From NCBI RefSeq assembly GCF_014192115.1, contig NZ_JACHXL010000002.1:186001-250000 (forward strand): a DNA stretch of 64,000 nt. Direction: 5' to 3'. Each line of letters starts with the position of its first letter. The stretch's first letter is position 1. Positions 9,320 through 21,091 of this stretch are shown in pieces. Origin of the DNA: Psychrobacter luti. GTDB taxonomy: Bacteria; Pseudomonadota; Gammaproteobacteria; Pseudomonadales; Moraxellaceae. The notes below the pieces were generated by a model. That model was not told the DNA's origin. It did no database searches and worked only from the letters and a program-made list of their open reading frames with translations. The position numbers and the translations under genes are program-made.

Positions 9320-10146
9320 ATTATAATATTACAGTGTTTTTACTAAGATAAACCATTTTAATCTATAAGGCGCTATACTATATAACAGACAGAGTATGCG
9401 TAACCGACAAATTGGCTTAGTGCTACGAATTATTTTGATTGAGTAATACTAATGAATTCATCTTACTAATAGCCAGCTTTTTGTTAATTAATCTCTAATA
9501 ACCACTATTTAGGGGATAAATTTGTAATTAGCGGCCAGTCATTTTATAATTAGAGGGATTTAACTGGCACTAGCTTTGCGTAAATTGATAGCTCATCGTA
9601 ATCGAGCCGCTGATAAAGCCTAGCTTTACTGCTGATTGGTTATGATTGGACGTTCGCTTTATAGACCAAAACCTGGCTTATCGCTTAAATATTCTTGTTA
9701 ACTGTTCTATTTTTAGATATCCAACAGTGAAGTTTACCTTAATAAAAAATGATAATATAGAGATGACACTCTGGCGTTATCTTTTTTTGTTGATGGCAAG
9801 CAGTAAAAATAGAATAGTTAATCGATTGATCCCATGCTGCGTGCTTACTATTACAAAACACGTAGACAGCTTGTTATTGGTAGCGATTATCCGTTCCACG
9901 AGCGAGGTTGAGCCGTCTATAGAATCCTTATATAAATCTATAAAAGTCTTATAGAAAAAGGTCTCATAGAAAAAATATATAGAAAGCTTATCTCCTATAT
10001 AAAATCTATCTATCAAATTTAGCGCAAATGAAGCAACGTCAGCTAGCCCTTCCTTACCTTATTCATCTCATGTGTTGCTCGCCGCTTATAGAAGTGTATT
10101 TGTACCAAGCGTTGATAGCAGATACAGGAGTATAACCGCAAAAAGG

Positions 10147-10533
10147 ATGCCCGCTGTGAAAAGCAACCGACCTATTGATCTGCCCTTAAGCCAAGTGATT
10201 AGCGTTAATCGCTCACCGATTGCGATAGCTTCAATCTTGCATCGTATCTCTGGCATTATTTTATTTCTACTTATTCCTGTCATGTTATGGATATTACAGA
10301 ATTCTTTGGCATCGCCTGAGAGTTTTGAAGCCATATTTGACAATGTCCTTGTTCGCTTTTTGGCGTGGATTTTTGTCGCCACCATCGCTTATCACTTTGT
10401 GATGGGTATCAAGCATTTATTTGCTGATATGGGCATGAATGAGGAGCTAAAATCTGGCCGTGCCGCTTCTATGATTAGCTTTGTAATTGCAGCAATCTTA
10501 ATTGTCGCGTCATTTGTATGGGTGATGTTCTAA
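10147..10533 (+). CDS. sdhC: Succinate dehydrogenase cytochrome b556 subunit
   Basis: SdhC is one of the two membrane anchors of complex II and helps bind haem b and ubiquinone. The SILHRISGIILF motif in the first membrane helix is the family signature. A second helix (FLAWIFVATIAYHFVMGIKHL) carries the haem-ligand-region His, and a third ends the protein. The 128-residue length fits. ATG 10147 gives an MPAVKSNRP start; the in-frame GTG at 10156 has a better-spaced AAGGA and may be the real start. The longer frame from GTG 10072 is unlikely. The stop overlaps the sdhD start (TAATG). Confidence 0.93.
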   Translation: MPAVKSNRPIDLPLSQVISVNRSPIAIASILHRISGIILFLLIPVMLWILQNSLASPESFEAIFDNVLVRFLAWIFVATIAYHFVMGIKHLFADMGMNEELKSGRAASMISFVIAAILIVASFVWVMF

Positions 10534-10937
10534 TGAAAAATGATTCAGGAATCAAAAGCGCTACTGGTCTAACTGGTTCAGGTTCACGTGATTGGATTAT
10601 TCAGCGTATCAGTGGTGTGGTTTTAGCCGTATACAGTGTGGTATTACTGGGCTTCTTCTTAACTCATGGCAATGTAAGCTTCGTTGAATGGTCAGAATTT
10701 ATGACCAGTTTACCGATGCGTCTGTTCAGCTTATTAGCCGTTTTGGCGTTGGCTGGTCATGCGTGGGTTGGTATGTGGACGGTATTTACTGACTATATTA
10801 CCACTGGCAAACTGGGCTCAAGCGCAGCAGGTCTACGTTTAGTGCTACAGTCATTAATGATTATCGCTATTTTAGTTTTCCTATTTTGGGGCATTATGAT
10901 TTTTTGGGGTAACGGCTTCGGTGTTGTTGCGGTTTAA
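10533..10937 (+). CDS. sdhD: Succinate dehydrogenase hydrophobic membrane anchor
   Basis: SdhD is the second membrane anchor of succinate dehydrogenase. RDWIIQRISGVVLAVYS is the conserved first-helix entry. Two more helices follow, the second with HAWVGMWTVFTDYI, which carries the haem/quinone-site His and Asp-Tyr. The start at 10533 shares one base with the sdhC stop and has GGGTGA upstream, giving translational coupling and 134 residues. An upstream in-frame ATG at 10518 is less likely. A 441-bp spacer, rather than a tight junction, separates it from sdhA. Confidence 0.93.
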   Translation: MKNDSGIKSATGLTGSGSRDWIIQRISGVVLAVYSVVLLGFFLTHGNVSFVEWSEFMTSLPMRLFSLLAVLALAGHAWVGMWTVFTDYITTGKLGSSAAGLRLVLQSLMIIAILVFLFWGIMIFWGNGFGVVAV

Positions 10938-11378
10938 CCATTAATCATACGTTTAGATATTGATTCATTTAATTTTTATAAATCGAATATTTAATAACAA
11001 CGGACGAACCTGACAGCATTGGCGATGATTCGCTTATTTAAAAGCGTTTATTTTAAACAACGTACTTTAAAGTGCTCAGGCGATAATAAATCCGTTAGTA
11101 GCCAAAATAGTCATAGCTAATCATAGCGTTGGGTGCACACTGAATTCACGATTACTGATACGGTAAATGACGCTTATTTAATAGAAAAAGCTGTGAAAAA
11201 GTGAGCAAGCCCAATATAACGATAGATATGCAAATTAAGTGGTTGAAGGCTGTTTGTATTGTATTTTGATTATTGTCAGTAGCGTTGCAGCAAAAGCTTG
11301 CTAGCGTTAGCGCACAATAAGATACAGACCAACCTTTTTATTTACTTCTAAGCATTAACAGGCATTAGGAAAACCGTA
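10938..11378. other. sdhD-sdhA spacer
   Basis: 441 bp inside what is normally a compact operon. No open frame, terminator or convincing promoter was found. Only the sdhA ribosome site (AGGAAAA) at the 3' end is clear. Confidence 0.5.
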
Positions 11379-13229
11379 ATGGCAACTAGACAAGATAATA
11401 CCATTAGTAATATTAAAACCCTGAACTACGACGCGGTCATCGTTGGTGGCGGCGGCTCAGGTATGCGTGCTTCATTGCATTTAGCGGAAGCGGGCATGAA
11501 GGTTGCAGTCTTGACCAAAGTATTCCCAACCCGTTCGCACACGGTTGCTGCTCAAGGTGGTATCGGTGCAAGTTTGGGTAACATGAGCAATGATAACTGG
11601 CATTTCCACTTTTATGACACCGTTAAAGGGTCAGATTGGTTGGGTGACCAAGACGCGATTGAATACATGTGCCGTGAAGCGCCAAAAGTGGTGTATGAGC
11701 TTGAGCACATGGGTATGCCGTTTGATCGTAACGAAGATGGCACGATTTATCAGCGCCCATTCGGTGGTCATACCTCAAACTATGGCGAAAAAGCCGTACA
11801 GCGTGCTTGTGCTGCTGCTGACCGTACTGGTCACGCGCTACTACATACGCTATATCAAAAAAACCTACAGCAAGGTACTGAATTCTTTATCGAGTGGATT
11901 GCGCTTGATTTGATCAAAGATGACGCTGGTAATATCAATGGCGTTATCGCGATTGAACAAGAAACTGGTACTGTTGCGGTATTCCAATCGCCAATCACTG
12001 TCCTAGCGACAGGTGGTGCTGGTCGTATCTTTGCGGCATCTACCAACGCTTATATCAATACTGGTGACGGTATTGGCATGGCAGTTCGTGCAGGTATTCC
12101 ATTACAAGACATGGAATTCTGGCAGTTCCACCCAACGGGCGTTCATGGTGCCGGCGTACTATTAACCGAAGGTTGCCGCGGTGAAGGCGCAATCTTACGT
12201 AATAAAGATGGCGAAGCCTTTATGGAGCGTTATGCGCCAACCGTGAAAGACTTGGCACCACGTGATTTGGTTTCTCGTTCTATGGACCAAGAAATCAAAG
12301 AAGGTCGTGGTTGTGGTCCAAATGCTGACCATATCGTGATGGATATGACGCATTTAGGCGTTGAAACCATTATGAAGCGTCTGCCATCAGTATTCGAGAT
12401 TGGTAAAAACTTTGCTAACGTTGATATCACGAAAGAGCCAATTCCAGTTATCCCAACCATTCACTATATGATGGGCGGTATTCCAACGACTATCCATGGT
12501 CAGGTGATTGTTCCGGATCTAGAAGCGGGTACCGATGAAGACGGTTTATATGCTAAAGGCAACGTGGTTAAAGGTCTTTATGCCATTGGCGAATGTGCGT
12601 GCGTGAGTGTTCACGGTGCCAACCGTTTAGGTACCAATTCATTGCTTGATTTATTGGTCTTTGGTCGCGCTGCTGGTAAGCATATCGTTGATGAATTCCA
12701 TCATGCTGATCACAACTACAAGCCATTAGATCCACGTGTTCTTGATTTTACCGTGCGTCGCTTAGACAAACTGCAACAATCAACCTCGGGCTATAATGCG
12801 CAAGATGTCGCTGACGAGATTCGTGCAACCATGCAAACGCATGCCAGCGTATTCCGTACGCAAGCGATGATGGACGAAGGCGTTGAGAAAATCTTAGCGC
12901 TTGGTGAAAAAATCGACCAAATCCATTTGGCGGATAAATCACAAGTCTTTAACACCGCACGTATTGAAGCGTTCGAAGTTGCTAACTTGTATGAAGTGGC
13001 AAAAGCAACGATGATATCAGCGGCTAAGCGTCACGAAAGTCGCGGTGCGCACAGTGTATCTGACTATGATCGTCCTGAAGATGATGAATACGCACCAAAC
13101 GGCCGTAACGATAACGATTGGATGAAGCATACCTTATGGTATTCTGAAGGCAATAAAATTATCTATAAGCCAGTTCGTAAAGTGCCATTGACCGTCGATT
13201 ATATCGAGCCAAAAGTCCGCGTCTATTAA
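11379..13229 (+). CDS. sdhA: Succinate dehydrogenase flavoprotein subunit
   Basis: SdhA oxidises succinate to fumarate on the cytoplasmic face of complex II. It shows the FAD-binding VIVGGGGSGMRASLHLAEAG at residues 20-40, the flavinylation-site region RSHTVAAQGGIGASLG, the substrate loops QFHPTG and RGEGAILRN, ARDLVSRSM as APRDLVSRSM, and the C-terminal GANRLGTNSLLDLLVFGR capping motif. The 616 residues are typical. AGGAAAACCGTA precedes the ATG. It transfers electrons to SdhB, encoded 189 bp downstream. Confidence 0.97.
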   Translation: MATRQDNTISNIKTLNYDAVIVGGGGSGMRASLHLAEAGMKVAVLTKVFPTRSHTVAAQGGIGASLGNMSNDNWHFHFYDTVKGSDWLGDQDAIEYMCREAPKVVYELEHMGMPFDRNEDGTIYQRPFGGHTSNYGEKAVQRACAAADRTGHALLHTLYQKNLQQGTEFFIEWIALDLIKDDAGNINGVIAIEQETGTVAVFQSPITVLATGGAGRIFAASTNAYINTGDGIGMAVRAGIPLQDMEFWQFHPTGVHGAGVLLTEGCRGEGAILRNKDGEAFMERYAPTVKDLAPRDLVSRSMDQEIKEGRGCGPNADHIVMDMTHLGVETIMKRLPSVFEIGKNFANVDITKEPIPVIPTIHYMMGGIPTTIHGQVIVPDLEAGTDEDGLYAKGNVVKGLYAIGECACVSVHGANRLGTNSLLDLLVFGRAAGKHIVDEFHHADHNYKPLDPRVLDFTVRRLDKLQQSTSGYNAQDVADEIRATMQTHASVFRTQAMMDEGVEKILALGEKIDQIHLADKSQVFNTARIEAFEVANLYEVAKATMISAAKRHESRGAHSVSDYDRPEDDEYAPNGRNDNDWMKHTLWYSEGNKIIYKPVRKVPLTVDYIEPKVRVY

Positions 13230-13418
13230 TTTAGATTGGGTACGCTTGATTTTTACGAACAGTACAAACGTTTTATCCTTTATTAATCTATTAAAAGGTG
13301 ACCGCCAGCGACAGATCGTTATTAGCGCTAAGATTTAAAATCGCCGCGCTGATAATTTACAATCCTTAAGTTGTAAGGTTTGTCAGCCCGCCATCATCTA
13401 CGTGTGGAGTTTAGCATT

Positions 13419-14129
13419 ATGAGCCGAGGTACTCGCACCATCGAAATCTATCGCTACGATCCTGATGTGGACGCAGCGCCGCGCATGCAAACCTATACGG
13501 TTGAGTTGTTAGACTCAGATCGTATGTTGCTTGACGTGTTATTACGCTTAAAAAAGGAAGATGAAACCCTAACCTTCCGTCGCTCATGCCGTGAAGGTAT
13601 TTGCGGTTCTGACGGCATGAATATCAATGGTAAAAATGGTTTAGCATGTCTAATCAACATGAATACCTTGCCTGAAAAAGTAACGGTTCGTCCATTACCA
13701 GGTTTACCAGTTGTTCGTGACTTGGTTGTCGACATGAACCAGTTCTATGAGCAGTACGAAAAAGTTCATCCGTTCTTGATCAATGACCAGCCAGCGCCAG
13801 CAACAGAGCGTTTGCAGTCACCTGAGCAACGTGAAAAACTCAACGGTTTGTATGAGTGTATTCTATGTGCATGCTGTTCAACCAGCTGCCCATCGTTCTG
13901 GTGGAACCCTGATAAGTTCTTAGGTCCAGCAGCACTATTGAATGCCAACCGTTTCGTTTCTGACAGCCGTGATACCGACACTCGTGCACGTTTAGCACGT
14001 CTAGACGATCCTTTCAGCTTGTTCCGTTGCCGCGGTATTATGAACTGTGTTTCGGTATGTCCAAAAGGTTTGAATCCAACCAAAGCGATTGGTCATCTAC
14101 GTAATTTACTGCTTGATCATGCAGGTTAG
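13419..14129 (+). CDS. sdhB: Succinate dehydrogenase iron-sulfur subunit
   Basis: SdhB carries electrons from FAD to quinone through three Fe-S clusters. The [2Fe-2S] ligands are in SCREGICGSDGMN with a following NGLAC, with Asp as the usual fourth-position variation. The [4Fe-4S] motif is CILCACCSTSCP and the [3Fe-4S] motif is CRGIMNCVSVCPKGLNP. ATG 13419 (MSRGTRTIEIYRY) is preferred because GTGGAGT lies just upstream; the longer frame from 13380 lacks support. The product is 236 residues, as expected. It is the last sdh gene, and a strong terminator follows 42 bp later. Confidence 0.96.
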   Translation: MSRGTRTIEIYRYDPDVDAAPRMQTYTVELLDSDRMLLDVLLRLKKEDETLTFRRSCREGICGSDGMNINGKNGLACLINMNTLPEKVTVRPLPGLPVVRDLVVDMNQFYEQYEKVHPFLINDQPAPATERLQSPEQREKLNGLYECILCACCSTSCPSFWWNPDKFLGPAALLNANRFVSDSRDTDTRARLARLDDPFSLFRCRGIMNCVSVCPKGLNPTKAIGHLRNLLLDHAG

Positions 14130-14170
14130 CCTACCTTTTATGGTCAATTAGCTTTATAATAGCGCCATCA

Positions 14171-14202
14171 AAAACACCACCTATGATTAGGTGGTGTTTT
14201 TT
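14171..14202 (+). terminator. Intrinsic terminator after sdhB
   Basis: Perfect 12-bp stem AAAACACCACCT (14171-14182) with AGGTGGTGTTTT (14189-14200), 6-nt loop and T-run. It closes the sdh operon, so sucA must have its own promoter in the following gap. Confidence 0.94.
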
Positions 14203-14961
14203 ATTAAAAAATATCAGCAGTTAGCGACTTTTTTAAATTATCAGCCATTGTTTTTCTTATTAACACGACCATATTGATATCGTGAGCGGTATTGTTGAGG
14301 GGCAGTGGCAAACCCGTGAGGGTAAGTAAGGCTGTATTAACAATACGTTGCTTGTATGTAAGAAGACATGCTATATCGCGCGTCTCCCTATATAATTGAA
14401 TATGGTAATATTGTTTAGTGTTGTAGAGCCCTAGTATTGCAGAGACTAAATTTTCCGGCAACGAGGGTATTGCAAAGAACACGGGATTTCAACAACAAAG
14501 TTGCGAAAAATGATAATAGATATTCATTACGTAAATACCTAGTATTGAACAAACAAACTATGGTGCGTAGGGTAGGCATGTTATTCTGTATGGCAATGTA
14601 TGTTTGGCGGAATATACGCCAATTTTCTACCATAGGAAGACATTTCAGTAAAAATAGCCAATTGATAGGCTAACTGAAAGAAAAATGCGGCGCTAAAAAC
14701 CTTGTCATTAATAATTTGGTTATAGCTGAAAGCATTATATATAAATTAATGTTGTGAAACGAGACGATTAAGAAAACCGGCCGTTCACAAATAATTGTAA
14801 TTGTATGATTGGTATTGCAATCAGGATTTTTTATCGTTAGATAGCTTTTAATATCAACGGTTATTAGTATTAAAAACTGATGGTAAATATCGCCAATCTA
14901 CAACGAATGACACAATAATAAGCACGATTCCATTCATTTATCTATCAAATAGACGATTATT
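14203..14961. other. sdhB-sucA intergenic region
   Basis: About 760 bp with no recognisable gene. Short frames on both strands (14437-14673 plus, 14204-14482 minus) have no family resemblance or ribosome site. Noted elements are a weak Fur-like segment (14506-14524, 13 of 19 consensus positions), a 6-bp hairpin TTGGCG/CGCCAA (14604-14622) followed by T's, and a widely spaced inverted pair TTGTGAA/TTCACAA (14752-14790). The sucA promoter should lie here but was not pinned down. Confidence 0.5.
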
Positions 14962-17847
14962 ATGAATAGTATAACTAAAGAAGCAGCGAGCGTAGATCAT
15001 ACTGAACTGGCCGCTGATAATGCCAGTTACATCGAAGCGCTCTATGAGCAATACCTAGAAGATCCTAGTAGCGTTGATAGCGATTGGCAAGCGTATTTTG
15101 AACAATACAAATCACCAAACGATGCCGCGCATAATGCGATTAAAGACCAGTTCTTATTATTAGCACGTAATCAGACTGCTAATAAAGTAAGTACTGATAC
15201 GTCTGGCGCAACGGCTAACGATCCAGGTAACTGTGCTGACCCGAAACAAATGGGCGTGCAGCAACTGATTTCAGCCTACCGTCGCCGTGGTCACCGCCGC
15301 GCTAAGCTTGATCCCTTAGATCTACATCCACGTGCAGAAGTGGAAGATTTAACCCTTGCTTATCACAACCTGTCAGAAGCTGACCTTGATACGGTATTCC
15401 CAACCAATGATTTAAATATTGGTAAGGATGAAGCGACATTACGTGAAATTATCGAAATCATGGAGCGCGTTTATTGCCGCTACATGGGTATCGAGTACAT
15501 GCACGTCACCACCAGCACAGAAAAACGCTGGATGGAACAGTACCTAGAGACCAACCTAGGTTACATCAAGTTTGATGAAGAAAAACGTTTATCAATTCTT
15601 GAGCGTTTGACTGCTGCTGAAGGCTTAGAGAAATACTTGGCTCGTAAATATACAGGCGTTAAGCGTTTTGGTTTAGAAGGCGGCGAGAGCTTCATTCCTG
15701 CTATCAATGAAATCATCCAACGTGCTGGCGGTTATGGTACCAAAGAGATGGTCATTGGTATGGCTCACCGTGGACGCTTAAACCTATTGGTTAATATCTT
15801 GGGTAAAAACCCTGCCGATTTGTTCGATGAATTCGATGGTAAAGTACAGCCAGAAAAAGGCTCAGGCGACGTTAAATACCATAACGGTTTTTCATCTAAC
15901 GTTATGACTCCAGGTGGCGAGGTGCATTTAGCATTGGCGTTTAACCCATCGCATCTTGAGATTGTTGCACCTGTACTGCAAGGGTCGGTACGTGCCCGCC
16001 AGGTTCGTCGTAACGATCAGCCATTACAAGACAATAAAACTGGTAATTCAGTATTGCCAATCGTTATCCATGGTGACGCCGCTTTTGCTGGCCAAGGCGT
16101 GGTACAAGAAACCTTTCAGATGTCACAGACTCGTGCTTATACCACGGGTGGTACGGTTCATATTGTTATCAATAACCAAGTTGGTTTTACTACTAGCCGT
16201 CAAGAAGATGCGCGCTCGACTGAGTATTGTACTGACGTGGCAAAAATGGTGCATGCACCGATTTTACACGTAAACGGTGATGATCCTGAGTCAGTAGTAT
16301 TTGCTGCTCAGTTAGCGCTTGATTACCGTCATGAGTTTGATAAAGACATTATCATTGACTTGTTTTGCTATCGCCGTAATGGCCATAACGAAGCCGATGA
16401 GCCATCAGCAACTCAGCCATTGATGTACGCGGTGATTAAAAAATTACCAACGACTCGTACTATCTATGCGCAAAAGCTGATTGAAGAGGGTCTGCTGAGT
16501 AAAGAAGATGAAGCTCGCTTAGAAGATGAATACCGTGAGTCTTTAGACCGTGGTGATTATGTTGCCAACTCTTTAGTCAGTCAGCCTAACGAAGAGCTAT
16601 TTGTCGATTGGAAACCTTATTTGGGTCATGACTTGGTCGATGACTGGGATACCAGCGTCGATATCGAAGTCCTAAAAGGTTATGGTCGCCGTATGGCAGA
16701 GATGCCAGAAGGCTACAAACTGCAACGCCAAGTACAAAAAGTGGTCGAACAACGCTTAGCGATGCAAACGGGTAAAGAGCCTTTAAACTGGGGTGCTGCC
16801 GAGACGCTAGCATACGCGTCACTGGTTGATAATGATAAAGTGTTGGTACGTGTTACGGGTGAAGATGTCGGTCGTGGTACGTTCTCGCATCGTCATAGCG
16901 AAATCTATAACGTTAATGACGGCAGCATGTATGTGCCACTGTCACATATCAGTGAGCAGCAAGCGCGCTTTGCCACTTATAACTCGTTGCTATCAGAAGA
17001 AGCGGTATTAGCATTTGAGTATGGTTATGCGACCACAGTGCCAAATGCACTTGTCGTTTGGGAAGCGCAGTTCGGTGATTTCGTAAACGGCGCGCAAGTG
17101 GTCATTGACCAGTTTATCTCGAGCGGTGAAACCAAATGGCAGCGTGTTTGTGGTTTAACCATGCTGTTACCACATGGCTTTGAAGGTCAAGGTCCTGAGC
17201 ATTCATCTGCTCGTCTTGAGCGCTTCTTGCAGCTATGTGCTGAAGATAACATGCAAGTGATTACGCCAACGACACCAGCGCAAATCTATCATGCGCTACG
17301 CCGTCAAGCGGTACGTCCGATTCGTAAGCCGTTGATCGTTATGTCGCCGAAGAGCTTGCTACGTCATAAATTGGCGACGTCAAACCTTGAAGAATTGGCA
17401 AACGGTAAGTTTGAAACGGTATTGCCAGAGATGGATCAGCAAAATCCGGACAACGTGACTCGTATGGTGCTATGTGGCGGTAAAGTCTATTATGACTTGC
17501 TAGAGCAGCGCCGTGCGCTAGGTCTTGACCATGTTGCGATTGTGCGTATTGAGCAGCTATATCCATTGCCAGAGAAACGTTTGATTGCTGAAATTGAGAA
17601 ATATAGCAATTTGGCTGAGATCGTTTGGACGCAAGAAGAGCCGTTGAACCAAGGTGCTTGGTATTATTTAGCGCCGCATATGTTCCGCATTGTCGTACCG
17701 CACCCAACCAAGGCGAAAGTCATGGAGCCAGTGGCGCGTCCTGCTAGTGCAGCACCAGCGACAGGCTCGGCAAAACTGCATGTTAAGCAGCAACAAGATT
17801 TGATTGCTGGTGGCCTTGGCATCAGTGTGGATGAGCTGTCTAAATAG
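14962..17847 (+). CDS. sucA: 2-oxoglutarate dehydrogenase E1 component
   Basis: SucA is the thiamine-diphosphate-dependent decarboxylase of the 2-oxoglutarate dehydrogenase complex. The N-terminal SYIEALYEQYLEDPSSVD motif is the peripheral E2-binding segment of OGDH E1. Further on come YRRRGHRRAKLDPL, GMAHRGRLNLLVNILGK and HGDAAFAGQGVVQE, the ThDP/Mg motif region (DLFCYRRNGHNEADEPSATQP), and the C-terminal transketolase-like half with GEDVGRGTFSHRHS and LLPHGFEGQGPEHSSARLER. The 961 residues are close to the usual ~930-950. No good Shine-Dalgarno precedes the ATG. It is followed by sucB after 156 bp. Confidence 0.97.
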   Translation: MNSITKEAASVDHTELAADNASYIEALYEQYLEDPSSVDSDWQAYFEQYKSPNDAAHNAIKDQFLLLARNQTANKVSTDTSGATANDPGNCADPKQMGVQQLISAYRRRGHRRAKLDPLDLHPRAEVEDLTLAYHNLSEADLDTVFPTNDLNIGKDEATLREIIEIMERVYCRYMGIEYMHVTTSTEKRWMEQYLETNLGYIKFDEEKRLSILERLTAAEGLEKYLARKYTGVKRFGLEGGESFIPAINEIIQRAGGYGTKEMVIGMAHRGRLNLLVNILGKNPADLFDEFDGKVQPEKGSGDVKYHNGFSSNVMTPGGEVHLALAFNPSHLEIVAPVLQGSVRARQVRRNDQPLQDNKTGNSVLPIVIHGDAAFAGQGVVQETFQMSQTRAYTTGGTVHIVINNQVGFTTSRQEDARSTEYCTDVAKMVHAPILHVNGDDPESVVFAAQLALDYRHEFDKDIIIDLFCYRRNGHNEADEPSATQPLMYAVIKKLPTTRTIYAQKLIEEGLLSKEDEARLEDEYRESLDRGDYVANSLVSQPNEELFVDWKPYLGHDLVDDWDTSVDIEVLKGYGRRMAEMPEGYKLQRQVQKVVEQRLAMQTGKEPLNWGAAETLAYASLVDNDKVLVRVTGEDVGRGTFSHRHSEIYNVNDGSMYVPLSHISEQQARFATYNSLLSEEAVLAFEYGYATTVPNALVVWEAQFGDFVNGAQVVIDQFISSGETKWQRVCGLTMLLPHGFEGQGPEHSSARLERFLQLCAEDNMQVITPTTPAQIYHALRRQAVRPIRKPLIVMSPKSLLRHKLATSNLEELANGKFETVLPEMDQQNPDNVTRMVLCGGKVYYDLLEQRRALGLDHVAIVRIEQLYPLPEKRLIAEIEKYSNLAEIVWTQEEPLNQGAWYYLAPHMFRIVVPHPTKAKVMEPVARPASAAPATGSAKLHVKQQQDLIAGGLGISVDELSK

Positions 17848-18003
17848 CGACTCGTTTACATAACAGATTATTCAATATACATGAATCAGGCGATAACAGT
17901 CCGTACCGGTTATGACCATTTCAGCAAGACAATTTAGAATGGTGCTGACTGCTTATCACGACTTAATAATAAATAGTAATATTAACATCTAAGGAGTATA
18001 TCG

Positions 18004-19251
18004 ATGGCTGAAATTAAAGCCCCCGTGTTTCCAGAATCGGTTGCCGACGGCACTATCGTGGAATGGCATGTCACTGAAGGTCAAGAAGTTAGCCGTGATG
18101 ATTTATTGGCTGAAATCGAAACTGATAAAGTGGTATTAGAAGTTGTTGCACCTGATAATGGTGTTGTAACTAAAATCGTTAAGCGAGTTGACGATACTGT
18201 TTTGTCTGACGAGTTAATCGCAGAATTTGAAGCAGGTGCCAGTGGTAGTGCAGATAAAGGTGATGCTCCTGCAGTTGATCCAGACCAGCCAGCTGCGCCA
18301 GTACAAGCAAAGCAAGGTACAGATGGCGGTGAGCCAGTCCAAGCGACAGATAAAAAAGACGAAGCCGATCATAAAGATCAAAGCCCTGCTGTACGTAAAG
18401 CAGCGAAAGAAAGTGGCGTTGACCCTAAAGAAGTCGAGGGCAGTGGCCGCGGTGGTCGTGTGACCAAAACCGATATGGCGAACCCAACGCTGAAAGCTGA
18501 TAGCTCTATCAAGTCTGATAGCGGTCGTCCAGTCGCTGAATCAACGGGTGAGCGTACTGAAAAACGCGTACCAATGACGCGTCTACGTAAGACAGTCGCC
18601 AATCGTCTGCTAGCTGCTTCTCAGGAAACAGCGATGCTAACCACGTTTAACGAAGTCAACATGAAACCTTTGATGGACATGCGTGCTAAGTATAAAGAGC
18701 AGTTTGAAAAGCGTCACGGTGTACGTCTAGGCTTTATGTCGTTGTTTGTGAAAGCGGCAACTGAAGCATTGAAACGTTTCCCAGCGGTTAACGCCTCACT
18801 AGATGGTGATGATATCGTTTATCATGGCTACTATGATATCGGTGTTGCCGTATCTTCGGATCGTGGTTTGGTCGTTCCTGTACTACGTGATGCCGATCGC
18901 ATGAGCATGGCTGATGTTGAAGCTAAGATTCGTGAATTGGGCGGTAAAGCACAAAAAGGTAAGCTTGGTCTAGATGAGATGACTGGTGGTACATTCACTA
19001 TCTCAAACGGCGGCGTATTTGGTTCACTCATGTCAACGCCAATCTTGAATCCACCGCAAACCGCTATCTTAGGTATGCATGCTATCAATGATCGCCCGAT
19101 GGCAGTCGATGGTAAAGTTGAAATTCTACCAATGATGTACCTGGCACTTTCTTATGACCACCGTATGATTGATGGTAAAGAGGCAGTGCAGTTCTTAGTA
19201 ACTATTAAAGAGTTGGTGGAAGATCCAACCATGTTGCTATTAGACCTTTAA
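18004..19251 (+). CDS. sucB: Dihydrolipoyllysine succinyltransferase E2 component
   Basis: SucB forms the core of the 2-oxoglutarate dehydrogenase complex and transfers succinyl groups to CoA. The domain order is visible: a lipoyl domain at residues 1-75 with the lipoylated Lys42 in [10 protein letters not shown], an Asp/Ala/Gln-rich linker, a peripheral subunit-binding domain at about 125-155 ([20 protein letters not shown]), a second linker, and a catalytic domain ending in [17 protein letters not shown] with the active-site His and Asp. AAGGAG precedes the ATG. It lies between sucA and lpdA. Confidence 0.97.
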   Translation: MAEIKAPVFPESVADGTIVEWHVTEGQEVSRDDLLAEIETDKVVLEVVAPDNGVVTKIVKRVDDTVLSDELIAEFEAGASGSADKGDAPAVDPDQPAAPVQAKQGTDGGEPVQATDKKDEADHKDQSPAVRKAAKESGVDPKEVEGSGRGGRVTKTDMANPTLKADSSIKSDSGRPVAESTGERTEKRVPMTRLRKTVANRLLAASQETAMLTTFNEVNMKPLMDMRAKYKEQFEKRHGVRLGFMSLFVKAATEALKRFPAVNASLDGDDIVYHGYYDIGVAVSSDRGLVVPVLRDADRMSMADVEAKIRELGGKAQKGKLGLDEMTGGTFTISNGGVFGSLMSTPILNPPQTAILGMHAINDRPMAVDGKVEILPMMYLALSYDHRMIDGKEAVQFLVTIKELVEDPTMLLLDL

Positions 19252-19437
19252 GCCTATGAGCTTGTATCGGTAACCACTGATACAAGCTTTTTAACTTTGG
19301 AATGGGTGATTGTGGTTTATTGATAGCAGATAACACTTTGTTCTTAGCGTGTATTAACGACCGAATGAAATGTCCATTTATCTATCATTAGCTTAATTCA
19401 TCATTCAAATCCTAAATGAAATTAGACTGAGAAATAG

Positions 19438-20898
<1,461 letters not shown>

Positions 20899-21091
20899 TT
20901 TTTAAAATTAAGACGATTAAAGCTAAGAAAACTAAAGCTAAGACAATTTAAGTAAATATCAAGTTTAACCAGATGGCGCGACCGCTATCACTATTGAGAT
21001 AAAGGTCGCCACCATCATAAGTGCTCAGATATATTCTTCTATGCACTTGATTTCACTTTTTATTAATTGTAAAAAATAAAGGATACAATCA

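Larger units (their letters stand above)
9041..10146. other. Divergent gltA-sdhC intergenic region
   Basis: A 1.1-kb AT-rich region. It holds the gltA leader with a 6-bp GC-rich hairpin, a strong Fur-box match (9301-9319) followed by a perfect TATAAT, and an A/T-rich run with recurring TATAGAAA-like words (about 9940-10015). Short frames on both strands (for example 9646-9954) have no ribosome site or recognisable protein character. I could not identify the sdhC promoter with confidence. Confidence 0.6.

Noticed and set aside
9646-9954. 102-codon frame in the gltA-sdhC gap
   Set aside because: No ribosome site, AT-driven composition and no recognisable domain; another frame on the opposite strand covers the same bases.
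14204-14673. Overlapping short frames on both strands between sdhB and sucA
   Set aside because: No family resemblance and no good starts; the left end of the minus frame runs into the sdhB terminator. Could be gene debris, but nothing supports a specific identity.
14752-14790. TTGTGAA...TTCACAA pair suggesting a CRP site before sucA
   Set aside because: The arms are 25 nt apart, not the 6 nt needed for a CRP site.
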